Below are positions 11,427 through 22,697 of a stretch of DNA of 64,000 bases, piece after piece. Position 1 is the first letter of the stretch, and each line of letters starts with the position of its first letter. Source of the DNA: Limnanthes douglasii subsp. nivea (lineage: Eukaryota; Streptophyta; Magnoliopsida; Brassicales; Limnanthaceae); the NCBI GenBank assembly GCA_036936605.1, contig JAUPFV010000002.1, forward strand, positions 161,068,813 to 161,132,812. Reading direction: 5' to 3'. Made by a program: the position numbers and the translations under genes. Below the pieces are notes generated by a model. It saw only the letters and a list, made by a program, of their open reading frames with translations, did no database searches and was not told the origin of the DNA.

Positions 11427-12506
11427 TTCCCTCTGAGTCAAGGCATGAGAAGCCTTTTTATTCTCTGAAGGGTTATCTGATTCCTCATCCAAGTGACTCT
11501 TAGCTCTGTCTTTTGTTGGAAGAAAAACCACCACGTCTTTCACTTTTAATCGATCTAGCACGTCTTGTTTGGCAGGAAGTATCATGAGTTCTTCCAGTGA
11601 CAGCCTTTTCGAGGGATTTAGCCTTTATAGTCGCCTTTCGAAAAGATTTTTTGGGGTGAAGCAAAGCCAAAATTTATTGAACTAGGCAGTCCTAGCCACA
11701 GGTTCAACTCGGAAAATACATCTTTGCATGAGGTACGAAGTCAGCATAGGGCTTGGATATGTCGCCCATTGCTATTTATAAGTAAAGAAAGTATAAGAAC
11801 AACTATAAAATAAGGCCAAGTAAAATTTGAAGCGCAGTAAAAGGGAAGTCACACCTTTGTTTGTCCAGAAAAGTGATAGCTTGTGAGGGTTGTCAGCAGT
11901 TGCTTCGGATACTGTCTCTGAAAGCCCTGAGATAAAAAGGAAGCGTTGTTCTATATTTTATCTTCTTCAAGTCAAATTTTAACTACCTTATTGCCTTGTC
12001 TGAAGGTTAGCGAGTAGAATGGAGAGTGAGGTTTCTTTGCCAAACCAGAGAGGATCAATTAATTATTCTAAAGAAAAACTCACCCCCAAAATTCTGGAGG
12101 CCATGATGCAGGCCATAAGAGTGGACCACATGTTAGGTCCGGCTTGAGTGGGACAAAGATCAATCTTTAAAAAGTTCTCAACAAAAACAGAATCCAGCGG
12201 ATAGCGTAACCCCCAACTCATTATCTTGGTGTACACAATCAGCTCATTATCTTTGACTAATAGTGGGATCTCTGCGGCTGTGGGGAAACGGATGGAAACT
12301 GAAAAAGGAATTCTCCATCGAACTCTTAGCTTTTTCTCTTCAGATAAGTCGTAGTATCTATACTCTATTTTATGCAAGGCCAACAAATTTTTACTATCAA
12401 CGGCTTTGAGGTTATTCCCTACTATAGCAATGATCTCCAGGGGCAATTAAATATCTTCTTTTGATTTAGCTTTTTTAAATAATTTTTTTTCTCAATTAGA
12501 GAAGCA
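11427..12506. repeat. Tandem duplication, copy 2 (about 1.08 kb)
   Basis: Second copy of the block at 9572-10655. It joins directly to the N-terminal part of the antisense ORF (12507-12907), so this copy is in the original context and the other is the added one. Confidence 0.9.
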
Positions 12507-12907
12507 GCTGCGTCCATCATTTTCTTAGGAAGGCCTGAAACAGTAGTCTTCTCTTCAATAACTTGAGAAGTGGTAGCATTTGGATTCTCCTTCATAAGTT
12601 GGACTAGATTTCTTTTGGAAATTGTCCTTTCTTTTTCCTCACCATCAGGATGAACAGGGGAAACATTGGATTTGATTTCTGGAATTGATTCAATTGGTTG
12701 CTTTGTCATCCGAGCGACATCAATTCTTGTCAACTTCTATGGGGGTATCTATGGTGTTGTCCTTGGAGTTCCTTGTGGAGTTGCAGATGGTGTAGAAGGA
12801 ATCTGTGAAGCAGATCCCTTAGAGCGTTTGGAGTGTTTATGTTTGTTCTATTTATGATTTATTCTTCTCTTCGAAAAGGATCCTTTTGATTTTTTTATCT
12901 TTTCCCA

Positions 12908-13423
12908 TGGTTTTGGAGTCACTCCTGTAAATGGTTAAGCAAGAATGACTATGGGGCTCTAAGCATATATTCGAAGGGATAATTGTTGTTAAATTTTCCA
13001 AGGGAGGTCAAACACCATAATGATAAATAATCGGGGCTGGGGTTCTGGTTCAACGTGTAAGCTAGCAACTCTCCTCTCTTCAAAATTCTGGCTAATGGTT
13101 AACCACTCTGGTATGCAAAATTTATTTGGCATAAACTATTTTATCTTTCTAGAATAATTTCTTCAAATCTTTCTCTCTCTAAAAAGTATTGAGAATATAT
13201 ATATATATGGTGAACTAAGGGTATTTATAGGAGAAGAGTGGGTTTTGAAAGGTGTTGAAGCGTAGCGTGGTGATGGTTTGTTTGCCTATGGGAAACTGTC
13301 CAAAATAGGGATAATAAGTGCCTATGGACGCATCACGCCGCCCCTAGGCTAGATCGTGTCAAACTGAAGAGCACGCGAAGGATATCCCAATCGACATTTG
13401 GCAGGGGAAAAGTGTTATCAGAT
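12908..13423. other. Upstream region of the element B antisense ORF
   Basis: No coding sequence is seen. It holds the minus-strand leader of the antisense ORF and a TATA-like box. The border between element B and the next element (E) lies near 13330-13420, but no LTR end could be fixed. Confidence 0.4.
13222..13229 (-). promoter_or_regulatory. TATA box for the antisense ORF of element B
   Basis: Minus-strand sequence CCTATAAATAC, about 320 bp before the probable start at 12907. Same arrangement as in elements A and E. Confidence 0.4.
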
Positions 13424-15121
13424 TTACGGGCATGAAGCAATGGTGGAAAGCCTGACCCTAGTTATTTTGGCCCAATCTTTCAGCTTTATGAAAGTTTTCC
13501 TGGCCGATTCCAGGTGCTCTTTTTCAGAGCCTGTAATTTTTCCATAAAGGCTAAAGAAGAAACAATTGTAAAACAAAGGTACATATAATAAGAACTTTCT
13601 TGGACTCATTTATAGGTCAGCCACCTCGAGTTTTCTTTCGAGTGAGGCCGACCATTCTCCCAAGCCGTCCTGATGAATACAAATTGATACTTTCACGCCT
13701 TGTCGGCTTCCAAAAGATCATTTACCATTTTCATGTTGTTGGCTAAGGAATTATAGAAGAATGACAGTTTTGGTGACTTCGTGATACCACTCACCGGTAC
13801 GAACTCTTCCATAGGGATCGGTACCACAGACAAATGCAAGGCCATTATACACGACATTAGTGTAAACCAAGCATTACGTGTGAGATGGGTCGTGCATAGC
13901 TCTATAATCTCAAACTATCTTACCACGTTAGAATCAAGTGGAAACCTAATACCCCAATTCAAGATGTCGGTACATATTGTCAGCTCCCTCTTCGCTACAG
14001 ACAAGGATGTGTCCCAGGTGCTGGGAAGCGGATGTTTACACAATCCGGAATGCCCGAAGTAATTTTCAACTCTGACATCTCCTTGGTACTAAAATACAGA
14101 TATTTGTCGTTGAAGAGGGTAATAATGTGAGCCCTAGGAAAACGGTTGTGATAGTCGGTTAGCACTTCAAGGATTTCATGAGGCAAAGGTTCTTCGTCTC
14201 CTACAACAGTAACGGCACCATCCCCTTAAACAACAACTTGTTTCCTATCTCATTGGACAACCGGAACTGGTTCGACACTGGATTGGCCCGCATCATTAGT
14301 ACTATGAGCCTAATCGGCTAGTTGATCATGATCCTTATTACCATTGTTTGGATCAACCTTCTTTTTTTACTTGTCAAGAAATATCTTCTTCGATATGGTT
14401 GACCAGGAAAAGGTAGCAACTGATTTGTCAATAATATGATTTTAGTAGCATCGTTGATGTCAGTTCGACCGTCTTTGGGAGGCAAGGTTTCTTTTGCACT
14501 AGTCATTTTCTTGGGAGCAGCATCGTTCTTCTTTGGATTTTGTATCGGGATAGCATTGGCCGACCTTTCTTATTTTATGTTTGTCGACAAATCATTTTTT
14601 ATGGCCAATTCCTCGGGGACGAGAGTAGGTTGAACATGACTAGAACTGGTTTCGACACGAACACTACTAGGAATTGACTCACCTCCGGTTTTAGCTACGG
14701 CATGCCTAAGTTTCTATTATTGTATTTGGTCTGAGTCGCATTGTGCCACACCCCTGACAATGGTAGTGTTATGGCTTGTTTGAACGCCCGTGATTGTCGG
14801 ACTCAGCTGAACCATCTCGAGAGATGACAATAAGGCACTCGAGTCTCCCATAACTAGAAATCGAGAATTAAAAAGTTTGGTGGGAGAATTGTTTGGGGTT
14901 AAGCAAGAGGACCAATCAGCATGGGAAGGTCGACCTTGATCAAAGGATGAATTCGTGTCCAGAGGATGAGTGGAGGCAAGAGTAGTAGGGATGGCTTGTC
15001 CAGATAGTCGGGGTTGGTCGGGGTTGAAAGAACCGTATAATTTTTTGTGAGAAGAGACCTTCGTGGGATTGTCAATTAAGCCCACTGCTTTGTATTCGGC
15101 AGCCCTTTCATAGATACTCAA
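13424..15121 (-). pseudogene. Antisense accessory ORF of element E (broken)
   Basis: The N-terminal linker is open from 15121 to 14717 (MSIYERAAEYKAVGLIDNP). The conserved domain follows in two frames: HIITLFNDKYLYFSTKEMSE and SGIPDCVNIRFPAPGTH at 13995-14186, then ILNWGIRFPLDSNVV, LTRNAWFTLMSCIMAL and IRTAWENGRP at about 13630-13990. An apparent intron with acceptor ttctttag near 13549 precedes a segment similar to the start of exon 2 in element A. The coiled-coil half is missing because the element is cut at about 13420. Confidence 0.7.
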
Positions 15122-15292
15122 GTAATCGATTAAACCAAAAACAAGATTCTTGGTTGGTTAAGGCTTTTGCTCGAGACAGGTTTTTTCATAAACGAAGACG
15201 ACAATGTATTTTATATATCTAGAAAAACCAAGATCAAGCTTCACTTCTCTCTCTGGAAACGTTATGATGATAATGAATGAAGTTATTTAAGG

Positions 15293-15300
15293 TATTTATA
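15293..15300 (-). promoter_or_regulatory. TATA box for the antisense ORF of element E
   Basis: Minus-strand sequence CTATAAATACC, about 170 bp before the ATG at 15121. Confidence 0.4.
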
Positions 15301-15735
15301 GAGGAATTTCCTCTTTAACGGATCCTTTCGTAGAGAAGCGCAATTGACTAGAGCCTCGGGAAGTCCAAGAGTCGTTTTCCGAAAGTACGAGCTAACATGC
15401 TTCAAATGGTCGGAAGATACGTGCCAACATCTAACATTCTTGCAGGGCTAGGAAACTAGCGTCCTCATATGAGCCTCGGTCAGCTCAAGAGGCAATATGT
15501 TGATAGCCACAAACGACTCATGTCGAGTAGGTTGGGGACACGTGTGAGACCATGACGAGATATCTTTCTAGCAAGAACAGGGGGCAATATAGCAGACGAA
15601 CAGGAAAACAAAGCCCAGCAGGCATAGGCCCAAAACAGCAGCTTCAATGCTAATGAAAATATATATTATTCAGAGAAATAGGTTGATCAGTTTCGGGCAG
15701 GTGATACGAAAAAACATCTTTAAACGGGCACTAGA

Positions 15736-15925
15736 AATTCCCGACTTATGGCGATCAAATTGTTGGCATTATGAATTCCCGACTTATGCCGATCACATTA
15801 TTGGCATCATGAATTCCCGACTTATGGCGGTCAAATTGTTGGGCGTCAGGAATACCCGACCTATGGCGATCATATTGTTGGCATCAGGAATTCTGACCCT
15901 TGGTGATCGATTTGTTGGCATCGTA
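15736..15925. repeat. 38-bp tandem repeats of element E
   Basis: Five copies starting at 15736, 15774, 15812, 15851 and 15889. The core is aattcccgacttatggcgat followed by caaattgttggcat. They lie between the antisense ORF and the polypurine tract. Confidence 0.9.
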
Positions 15926-16060
15926 AAAGGTCGTCTTAAGGGCCTAAACTGCTCAATACTTTGTTATACCAACTCTGGATATATGATAATCGGAGCAGTG
16001 GTAGCTCGATCCAAAAGCTCGATAGTCCTCGCTTATTCTCTCGCAAGGACTGGGGGCTAC

Positions 16061-16585
16061 TAATAAGGGAATAAATTATTCGGACCATGTCGGGTCGATA
16101 TAACATAATGGTGGTATAATATTGACATAATAGTTTGTAATAAGAATAATAGATTGAGAAAGAATGATGCTTTATCTTGTAAATAATAAATGAATCGGCA
16201 GAGTTTGAATAAAGAAGGATATGAATAGAATAAAGTTGGTCACCCATGTGGGACAGGACCCACTACTATCACTATATATGGGGAAATTCCCTTGTGGCGG
16301 TAGGTGAACAATTATTGTTACAAACTGCTTTTTATTACTCTCTCTAAAATCATGTGTTTCTCTCTCTACATATTGTTACGACTTATTCTGGTAGTAAGAT
16401 CAGGATCCGAATATTTCTGGAACCATCCGTCATGAGTTACCATAGTTCCATTGATGTTTAAAGTGCATCCATATTTTTTTTGTTCCGACGATCTTCATTT
16501 TATATATTTGGATCTACTAACCTATTATACCATCTGGATCTCTCGCATTCAAAGACTATTTTTCTATTGTTGTATCATCGCAACA
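16061..16585 (+). mobile_element. 3' LTR of Tat-type element E
   Basis: A polypurine tract with the lineage's usual form (ggactgggggctac, ending 16060) is followed by TAATAAGG, which I read as a decayed TGATAAGG start. A TATA-like box (tatatat) lies at 16273-16279, and a CA end is possible at 16585 (catcgcaaca). The pairing left LTR is absent, so the ends are inferred. Confidence 0.55.
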
Positions 16586-16890
16586 CCTTAATATAACAAC
16601 TAATATGTTGTTGTTTTCCGGTATTCATAATCCACTCACTCAGCCCTTATAGAATACAATTGTTAGTTGCGAGTAAAACCGATACAGTCATTTTTGTGTA
16701 AATAAAAATTAAAACACTTTCATCGTAAAGTCTTGTCTTCCATTCATCTAAATATCAATTAATCTAAATAACATGGAAAAAAACATATTTTGTTTTAGAT
16801 TTAAGAACCAGCGGTATCTTTTCTATGAACAAGTTTTAGATTTTGAAAAAGGAAGTTCAATCTAATAATACAAATTTTCATGTTATTGAA
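16586..16890. other. Intergenic, nothing recognised
   Basis: AT-rich sequence between the LTR of element E and the transposon at 16900. I see no gene or repeat in it. Confidence 0.5.
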
Positions 16891-17002
16891 TATAATTATG
16901 GGCAATGCTAAACCAAGACTTGTTTTGGTTATAATGAGACCCCGTTATAATGAGACCTTCTTCAGCTATAATGAGACCTCAAATTTTACTAAAATACCCT
17001 TA

Positions 17003-17010
17003 ATATATAA
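17003..17010 (+). promoter_or_regulatory. TATA-like box of the H2B copy
   Basis: Sequence taatatataaacc about 165 bp before the former start codon, followed by a CT-rich leader (17025-17150) typical of plant 5' UTRs. It appears to have been carried along with the gene into the transposon. Confidence 0.4.
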
Positions 17011-17174
17011 ACCTTTTTCAGCCGACTACCTCTCTTCTCTCTTATCTCTTCTCTCTTTTCTCTTTTCCCTTTCTTTTTTTTTATCAAATTCAAGTTTCAG
17101 CTCGCATCTCACCAATCAAAATCATAAAACTATTTCTCTTCTCTAGCGAACTCCTTTCCTAATCAAAATCAAAA

Positions 17175-17621
17175 ATAGCACCACAAGCAGAAAAGAAGTC
17201 GACTGAGAAGTCGACTGAGAAGAAAGTCTCCGAGAAATATCCATTGGACGCCGTAGCAGCCGAGAAGAAACCAAAGGCCAGAAAGAAGTTACCAAAAGAA
17301 GCTGGCACCGGAGCTGATAAAAAGAAGAAACAATCCAAGAAAAGCGTCGAGACCTACAAGATCTACATCTTCAAGATCTTGAAGCATGTTCGTCCCGATA
17401 TCGGTATTTCTAGCAAAGCTATGGGAATCATGAACAGTTTCATCAACGATATCTTTGAGAAATTGGCTGGTGAGTCTGCGAAGCTTGCGAGGTACAACAA
17501 GAAACCGAATATCACTTCAAGGGAAATCCAGACTGCGGTGAGGTTGGTGTTGTCTGGTGAATTGGCTAAACATGTTGTATCTGAAGGAACGAAGGTTGTT
17601 ACAAAGTTTACAAGTTCTTAG
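17175..17621 (+). pseudogene. Histone H2B copy without an ATG start
   Basis: The frame encodes an almost full H2B (about 148 codons): lysine-rich tail, [55 protein letters not shown] and the C-terminal VTKFTSS with the conserved ubiquitin-acceptor lysine. The position of the start methionine (xAPQAEKK) is ATA (17175-17177), an in-frame TAA stands at 17160, and the first in-frame ATG is in the histone fold (KAMGIM). A TTG at 17244 would give 125 residues. Compared with usual plant H2B, LPGELAKHA reads LSGELAKHV and GTKAV reads GTKVV. H2B joins H2A, H3 and H4 in the nucleosome. Most likely a captured, decaying copy; translation from a non-AUG codon cannot be excluded. Confidence 0.85.
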
Positions 17622-18263
17622 GTTATGGAATTTGGGGATTTTGGGTTTCTAGTTGTAAATTTTATTCAAACTTAGAAATCGATGTGTTGTTTTATTTCTT
17701 GTGGTTTTGTTTTCTGATTGATGTTTCTGATTTCGCTATTAATCAAAGATCTTGATTTCAAATATTGATTTCTTTGAATTTTTTTATAAAAAAATTATAA
17801 AGAAATTACAGCTCGCGTCTTATCTTGCCATCAAAATGATCCGGTTTCGAACAAGATTGTCATTACCATCAGACTGTGAAATATTTTCACATTTACTAGT
17901 TTATTTCTTAATAGAAAATTATACAAATCACTGGGTCCACAGATTACTTCGTTTAAAAAAATTGGATCTTCAACTAGTATGATTCATTCTTTTTATGCCA
18001 ATGATTAAAAAATAGGGAGAGGTTTTGTTAAAGAAGAGGAAGAAAATAGTTAGATTTTAATGTAATTCATTCTTTGGCTATTAGATTAATTTTAGAGAGA
18101 AGTTTGGTTGGAGAAGAAGAAAAAAATTGTTTAGATTTTTGTCGAAAACTTGGTTTTATTTGATGGGTAAAATGGTCATTTTACATAAAATAAAATAAAA
18201 AGTTTGATTTAAAGTATCGTTATAACCAAATGGGGTCTAGATATAACCTTCCCCTATAATTAT

Positions 18264-18969
18264 TAGATTTTTATTTTGTGTTATTGAATATAATTATTAG
18301 ATTTTCTTTTCATTAATGACATCATCAGTTCATCATAATTAATAAGCCTTTGGGTTAGTTTTGGTTAATGTAGTTTTTTGGGAAAGTAAAACAGGGCAAA
18401 ATATTAGACTGACATTAAAACAAGGGTTATTATTTAAGTTAATCTAGTTTTTTTAAAAGACAATCAAACAAGGGTTATTATAGTACTATGAGACAAATGA
18501 TACTAATAAGTCACTAAACAAATACAAGATTCCTAGCCAAAACTGAGAAACAAGGATTGACTTAACTCTGTAAGGTCAAAATCTAAAATCACGACATCCA
18601 TTGGCGAAGCTGATCAGTATCTTGCTTGTTCAAAACCATTATTAGTACAGCGGAATATGCCCATGAGCACTCTTATCTGCACGACTAGGAAGAAAAAAGG
18701 AGTTATCTTGAAGTGACTTTGTTCATTGTTCTGCCAAGATACATCAATCACACATACCATTTTTACAGTTATGATATAATTTTAATTTTCTTTTTGAAGT
18801 TTCTCCACCATCTTACGTGTTTGGATAGGCAACCCAAGACATGGCACTTGAATACCTTTGACTTGCTAGATTTACATATCACATCACTGGAACATTATCT
18901 AAATTTACATAGGACATTTATAATTAGAAATAAAGTCATAAAGTTTCACTGTTTCACATATCTGCTCAC
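18264..18969. other. Intergenic, 3' flank of the Mpv17/PMP22 gene
   Basis: The first bases complete a 34-bp tandem repeat interrupted by the transposon (second copy from 18279). The rest is AT-rich and should include the 3' UTR of the minus-strand gene ending at 18970. No other feature is seen. Confidence 0.5.
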
Positions 18970-21952
18970 CTATTTCGTGACAACCTCTTTGTGAGCTTTG
19001 AAGGATAGAATAACATTCCAGGCCAAAGCAACCACATTTGAAGCTAGGACCTGAAATTGATTCAGTAAAGGAAACATGATTTAAATCAGCTTTTGTTAGC
19101 TAATAACAAACTGGTCGTTACAGATATTCTAGACCCACAAACAAATTTCCGGTTAAAATATAAAAAGTTGCTTGTTTTTTAGGTTGTTTGGGCAAAAATT
19201 AATAGACAATTTGGAGAGGCGGGTCTTTTATAGATAATATAGTCTACCTATCTCATAACCATGTCGACTAATGCCTAAAATTTACTGTCCAGGTATAAAT
19301 TAGAGTTTAAACTGTTAATATAATCACAAATCCGACAAGTGTTACCAACTTGACCGGCGGCTTCAATGTCGACTTTAAGATAAGAATAAAAATGGTTGTT
19401 TGCAAACCTGTAACTGCTGCGGAACAAATCTAAAGTTAAGAAACTGGAAAGGTATCCAAAGTTGCCAATTTGCGAGTACAGCAGAAAACCACTCCTATAA
19501 AATGGAAGTACACAAATCAGCATCTATTGAATGGATTGCAACTTACAAGTAGTTAGAAAGAAAATGAAATATAGATCAGCCTTGTGTAAGACCTGTTGGA
19601 GCTTGGGGACAACTTGCGATGGCCTTCCTTCTAGTGTCACCAATGATGACAAGAAAACTCCAAGGAAAATTGGAGCGAAAATAAACTGCAATTATACTAT
19701 TTCAATTTCAGAGAAAAATTGATCATACAGTATTTATTGACTGAAATAGAAAGCAGATAAAAATAATTAAGCAAAAATAATTTTACCTGATCAAGTACAA
19801 GGCGCAGAAATGCACCTGATGCTCCGGGCATTATTACCAACTTACTCAGATACAGATACCTGAGAAAGTGTGAGCCTTTTAGTGAATAATCAAATAATCT
19901 CTCAAAAAGTAAGAGATCTTCCGTGCATTTTATGTCTCTTGTGTCTTGAGCATCAAACAGCATGATAATCAATGCAGCCGTCAATCAATTTGACCCTGAG
20001 GAGCAGATCTACTGAAGACATCTAATATCCATATCAGCAGAATTCTTCTTTTCATGGCCAACTAAGATTTTTCTTATATGTAACTAATTCATTATTATTA
20101 CCATTATTATTGCTATTGTTATATTACTCGGCTGTACAAGCTCAATATTATCAATCGCCTAAAAACATACAGCCAAGGAGAGGGGTAGGTGACCAACAAT
20201 CAGTTAGAACCGTCCTAGATAAATTTTATAACTGGAGGCTGGAGCATCATTTAAATTAAAAATAATACACAAAGTTCTAATAAACCTGTTAATATATAGG
20301 AACAAAGTCGAGTTAATAGATTCTGAAATTTGGATCACATTCTTGCAACCTACTGTCTAGAGAAATAGGTGGTGTTGCTTAAGTTCAGGACAACCCCTGC
20401 TTCTATGATGCACATCGTCAAATTTTAACCACCACATAAGTCTTACACTCATGTCATTCTTGATATGGAACCAAATCGAAAGGAATCTCAAAAACCCCTC
20501 ATCTTTAGTTTCAGCTAATATATTGCCAAGCCCAGTGCAAAGAAAGAGTGTGTAGTGAAGGAATATTTATAGTTCAGGCCTCAGTAAGGTAAAAAGTGAA
20601 TACCAGAAATGTAATGTCGGACCCACTAGCACGAGGCCTAATAGAGAAAAGACAGCTGTGCGTTTCATGTCGGGCGATTGTACTTTATCGATAGCTAGCT
20701 GAAGCCAAGAAATTCTCAAATCCAGTTAGGTCAAAGCTTCATAGATCATAAAATAATGTAACAATATGAAAGGGTCTTTTTACAAAGCAGCACATAGGAG
20801 TTCCTCTACAGTCCCAGGTCAAGTCTTGACCGTCAAGGTAGGATATCAAACTCAGTTGGATATCAGATTAAGAAATATCATTATTTCTAGCAATTAAGAA
20901 ACAGCATAAACTTAATTAGAGCACATGAATCCTTAAGCTAGAATAAAATATAAATGTAATTTAGACACCATTGATGGATGTTAGATACTATGATGAGGTA
21001 AGACATCAAACCAAAATGATCATAAGGAAAAACAAAAATGTAAAAGTTTTGCACATCAAAAGAGATTGAGGGACTACCTGGCAGATCAAATCCCCTATAA
21101 AAGTCAAAACTGCAGAAGTGACCGCCTTTGTTAAGACAGGGTACTTTGAGAGAAGTGCCAAATACCTACAAAAACATACAAACGCAGTCCATCAAGCTAG
21201 CAATGCCAAGTTATAGAATGTCAGTGAAGACGATTGGCATTTCTATTTGTAGCCATAATCACCAAGACTAGGAAAGTAATGATATACATAGAAATAGATC
21301 AAACCAAGATGCTCACTTTTTTCACTCGGTTAATAAAAAAAAGTTACTACTTTTAAGCCGCATTCTGCAAAATCAAGTTGTAGGAACCAACATTCTTCAA
21401 TCCAAAAGAAGGGCTTCAAGATCATACCAAACAAAGTAGCAACTATTTGAGGCATCAAAACAAACAAGACTTAACAACCTCTATAAAAGCAACAACGTTA
21501 CTCCATTTCCATTAGCAATGCAATTGTCAAATTTCACGACTAAATTGTATACATCCAATTGCAGAGACCGTAGAGAGAAAGAAATAAAATATATTAGATT
21601 ACCATGAAAGCAAGGACCAGTTGTCAGTGTCACCACTATCACTGCCCCCACTGCTACCACCAGAATTGCCATCACCATTACCTCCAAACCCACCAACTCC
21701 ATCCGAACCGTTACCAGAGGAAGCAGAAAGTCTAACCAGTCCCCCAAATCCCATTTTGGAATGACCCGATTCCATTAACCAACTTCCACCACGAAAAGAA
21801 CTCAAAGAAGGGACACTGAAGCCGGTTATGTGAACTGGGATTGCTAGGATTCGGGTCTGGTGGGGAAAATGCGAATTGAGTTTGCGAGAAAAATCGAGAA
21901 AAGGGGGAGAGAGTGCGGAATTACGGACAAGTGATTGAGAGTTTGGCACCAT
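18970..21952 (-). CDS. Mpv17/PMP22 family membrane protein, chloroplast-type
   Basis: Seven exons join in phase on the minus strand: 21603-21952, 21078-21165, 20604-20698, 19787-19859, 19593-19685, 19408-19494, 18970-19050 (867 bp, 288 residues). All introns are GT-AG. The start is the first ATG after the leader. Residues 1 to about 75 are rich in S, R and hydrophobic residues, like an organelle transit peptide; a Gly/Ser-rich linker follows (to about 113); the Mpv17/PMP22 domain begins with LLSWYLALLSKYPVLTKA and continues through FIGDLICQ, LVGPTLHFWYLYLSKL, PGASGAFLRLVLDQ, GRPSQVVPKLQQEWF, ANWQLWIPFQFLNFRFVP and WNVILSFKAHKEVV. These signatures are those of the plant member with a long plastid-type N-terminus. 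The proteins have about four membrane segments in organelle membranes; the exact role is not established. The gene looks intact. Confidence 0.92.
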
Positions 21953-22358
21953 CTTTTCGGCGATATGGTTCCCCTTTCCTCTCGGACCTCGGTGACTGTG
22001 ACTGTGACTGGGGAGGTTTTTTATTGTCTCGCAGTTTCTAATAAATAAATGTCCAACGCATTGTTATCCTCTTTTGCCATATAAATGGAATATTTTATGG
22101 AATAACCTACGTACTAGTATGCATTTTGCTATATTTAAACATATTTTACTTTTTACCATTCATACGACTTTTACACTTTTAATATATCAAAGAAATATCA
22201 CTTATTTCTATTTTTTTTTCAATTTTATAAATATTTTTAAATATTAATAATATTTTTATTATACATGTTTGTTTTTCTTTCTTTATTATTTTTTAATCGT
22301 GAATTTTCGGTATTGTTCAATTCTATGTCTATTATTTGTGTTTTTCGCAGTTGTTTAT
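21953..22358. other. 5' flank of the Mpv17/PMP22 gene
   Basis: Holds the minus-strand leader, with a short repeat (gtgactgtgactgtgact, 21990-22007), and then AT-rich DNA up to the LTR of element F. No other gene is seen. Confidence 0.5.
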
Positions 22359-22697
22359 TGATGAAGACATCCAGACATATTTGATTGATGACTAACATGG
22401 AATTTTTAAAATACCAACTGTTGGACTTGGTATTATAACACGCTCAAAAGCAAAGATACTACGTGAAGAGTTCAACAATGTTGTGGACTGCAGGAGCGGA
22501 TCTAGGATTAGAATTTAGGGTGTGCCAAAAATATCATTGAACTAAAAAAGTCAGAGTAACATATAGTCAAAATATATCAATACACTATTATAACTAAGAA
22601 TGAAAATCTATTTCTAGTCTAAACGTAATTGCATTCTTCTCTTACTCATGCCTTGAAATCGCTTGATAATATATCGATCATCGATTGTAGCAAACAC

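Larger units (their letters stand above)
9539..12907 (-). pseudogene. Antisense accessory ORF of element B (broken, partly duplicated)
   Basis: On the minus strand a probable start is at 12907 (MGKDKKIKR). After an N-terminal linker (about 12422-12733) comes the conserved domain also found in element A: WGLRYPLDSVFVENF, LCPTQAGPNMWSTLMACIMAS (written here as its halves) at 12063-12446. A stop falls where A has a glutamate after MASRILGVSFSLE. A coiled-coil-like segment lies at about 10660-11130, and the conserved domain then appears a second time (about 10190-10560) because of a tandem duplication. Stops and shifts prevent a complete protein. Confidence 0.75.
16900..18254. mobile_element. Pack-MULE-like DNA transposon carrying histone H2B
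   Basis: The ends are 41-bp terminal inverted repeats (16900-16940 and 18214-18254) that align without gaps, 29 of 41 bases matching. They are flanked by a perfect 9-bp duplication, tataattat (16891-16899 and 18255-18263), the size typical of Mutator-like elements. Short subterminal repeats TTATAATGAGACC occur at 16929, 16945 and (one change) 16966. No transposase is present; the cargo is a histone H2B copy with its own leader and TATA-like box. An element of 1355 bp with long inverted repeats, 9-bp duplication and a gene fragment fits a Pack-MULE. The direct proof would be related copies elsewhere in the genome. Confidence 0.8.

Noticed and set aside
15736..15925. Regular 38-bp repeats as a CRISPR array
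   Set aside because: The whole unit is conserved with no variable spacers, and the setting is a plant retrotransposon.
21481..21747. Minus-strand frame of 88 codons overlapping exon 1 of the Mpv17/PMP22 gene
   Set aside because: Different frame from the exon; its V/M-rich sequence is the frame-shifted reading of the Gly-rich linker.
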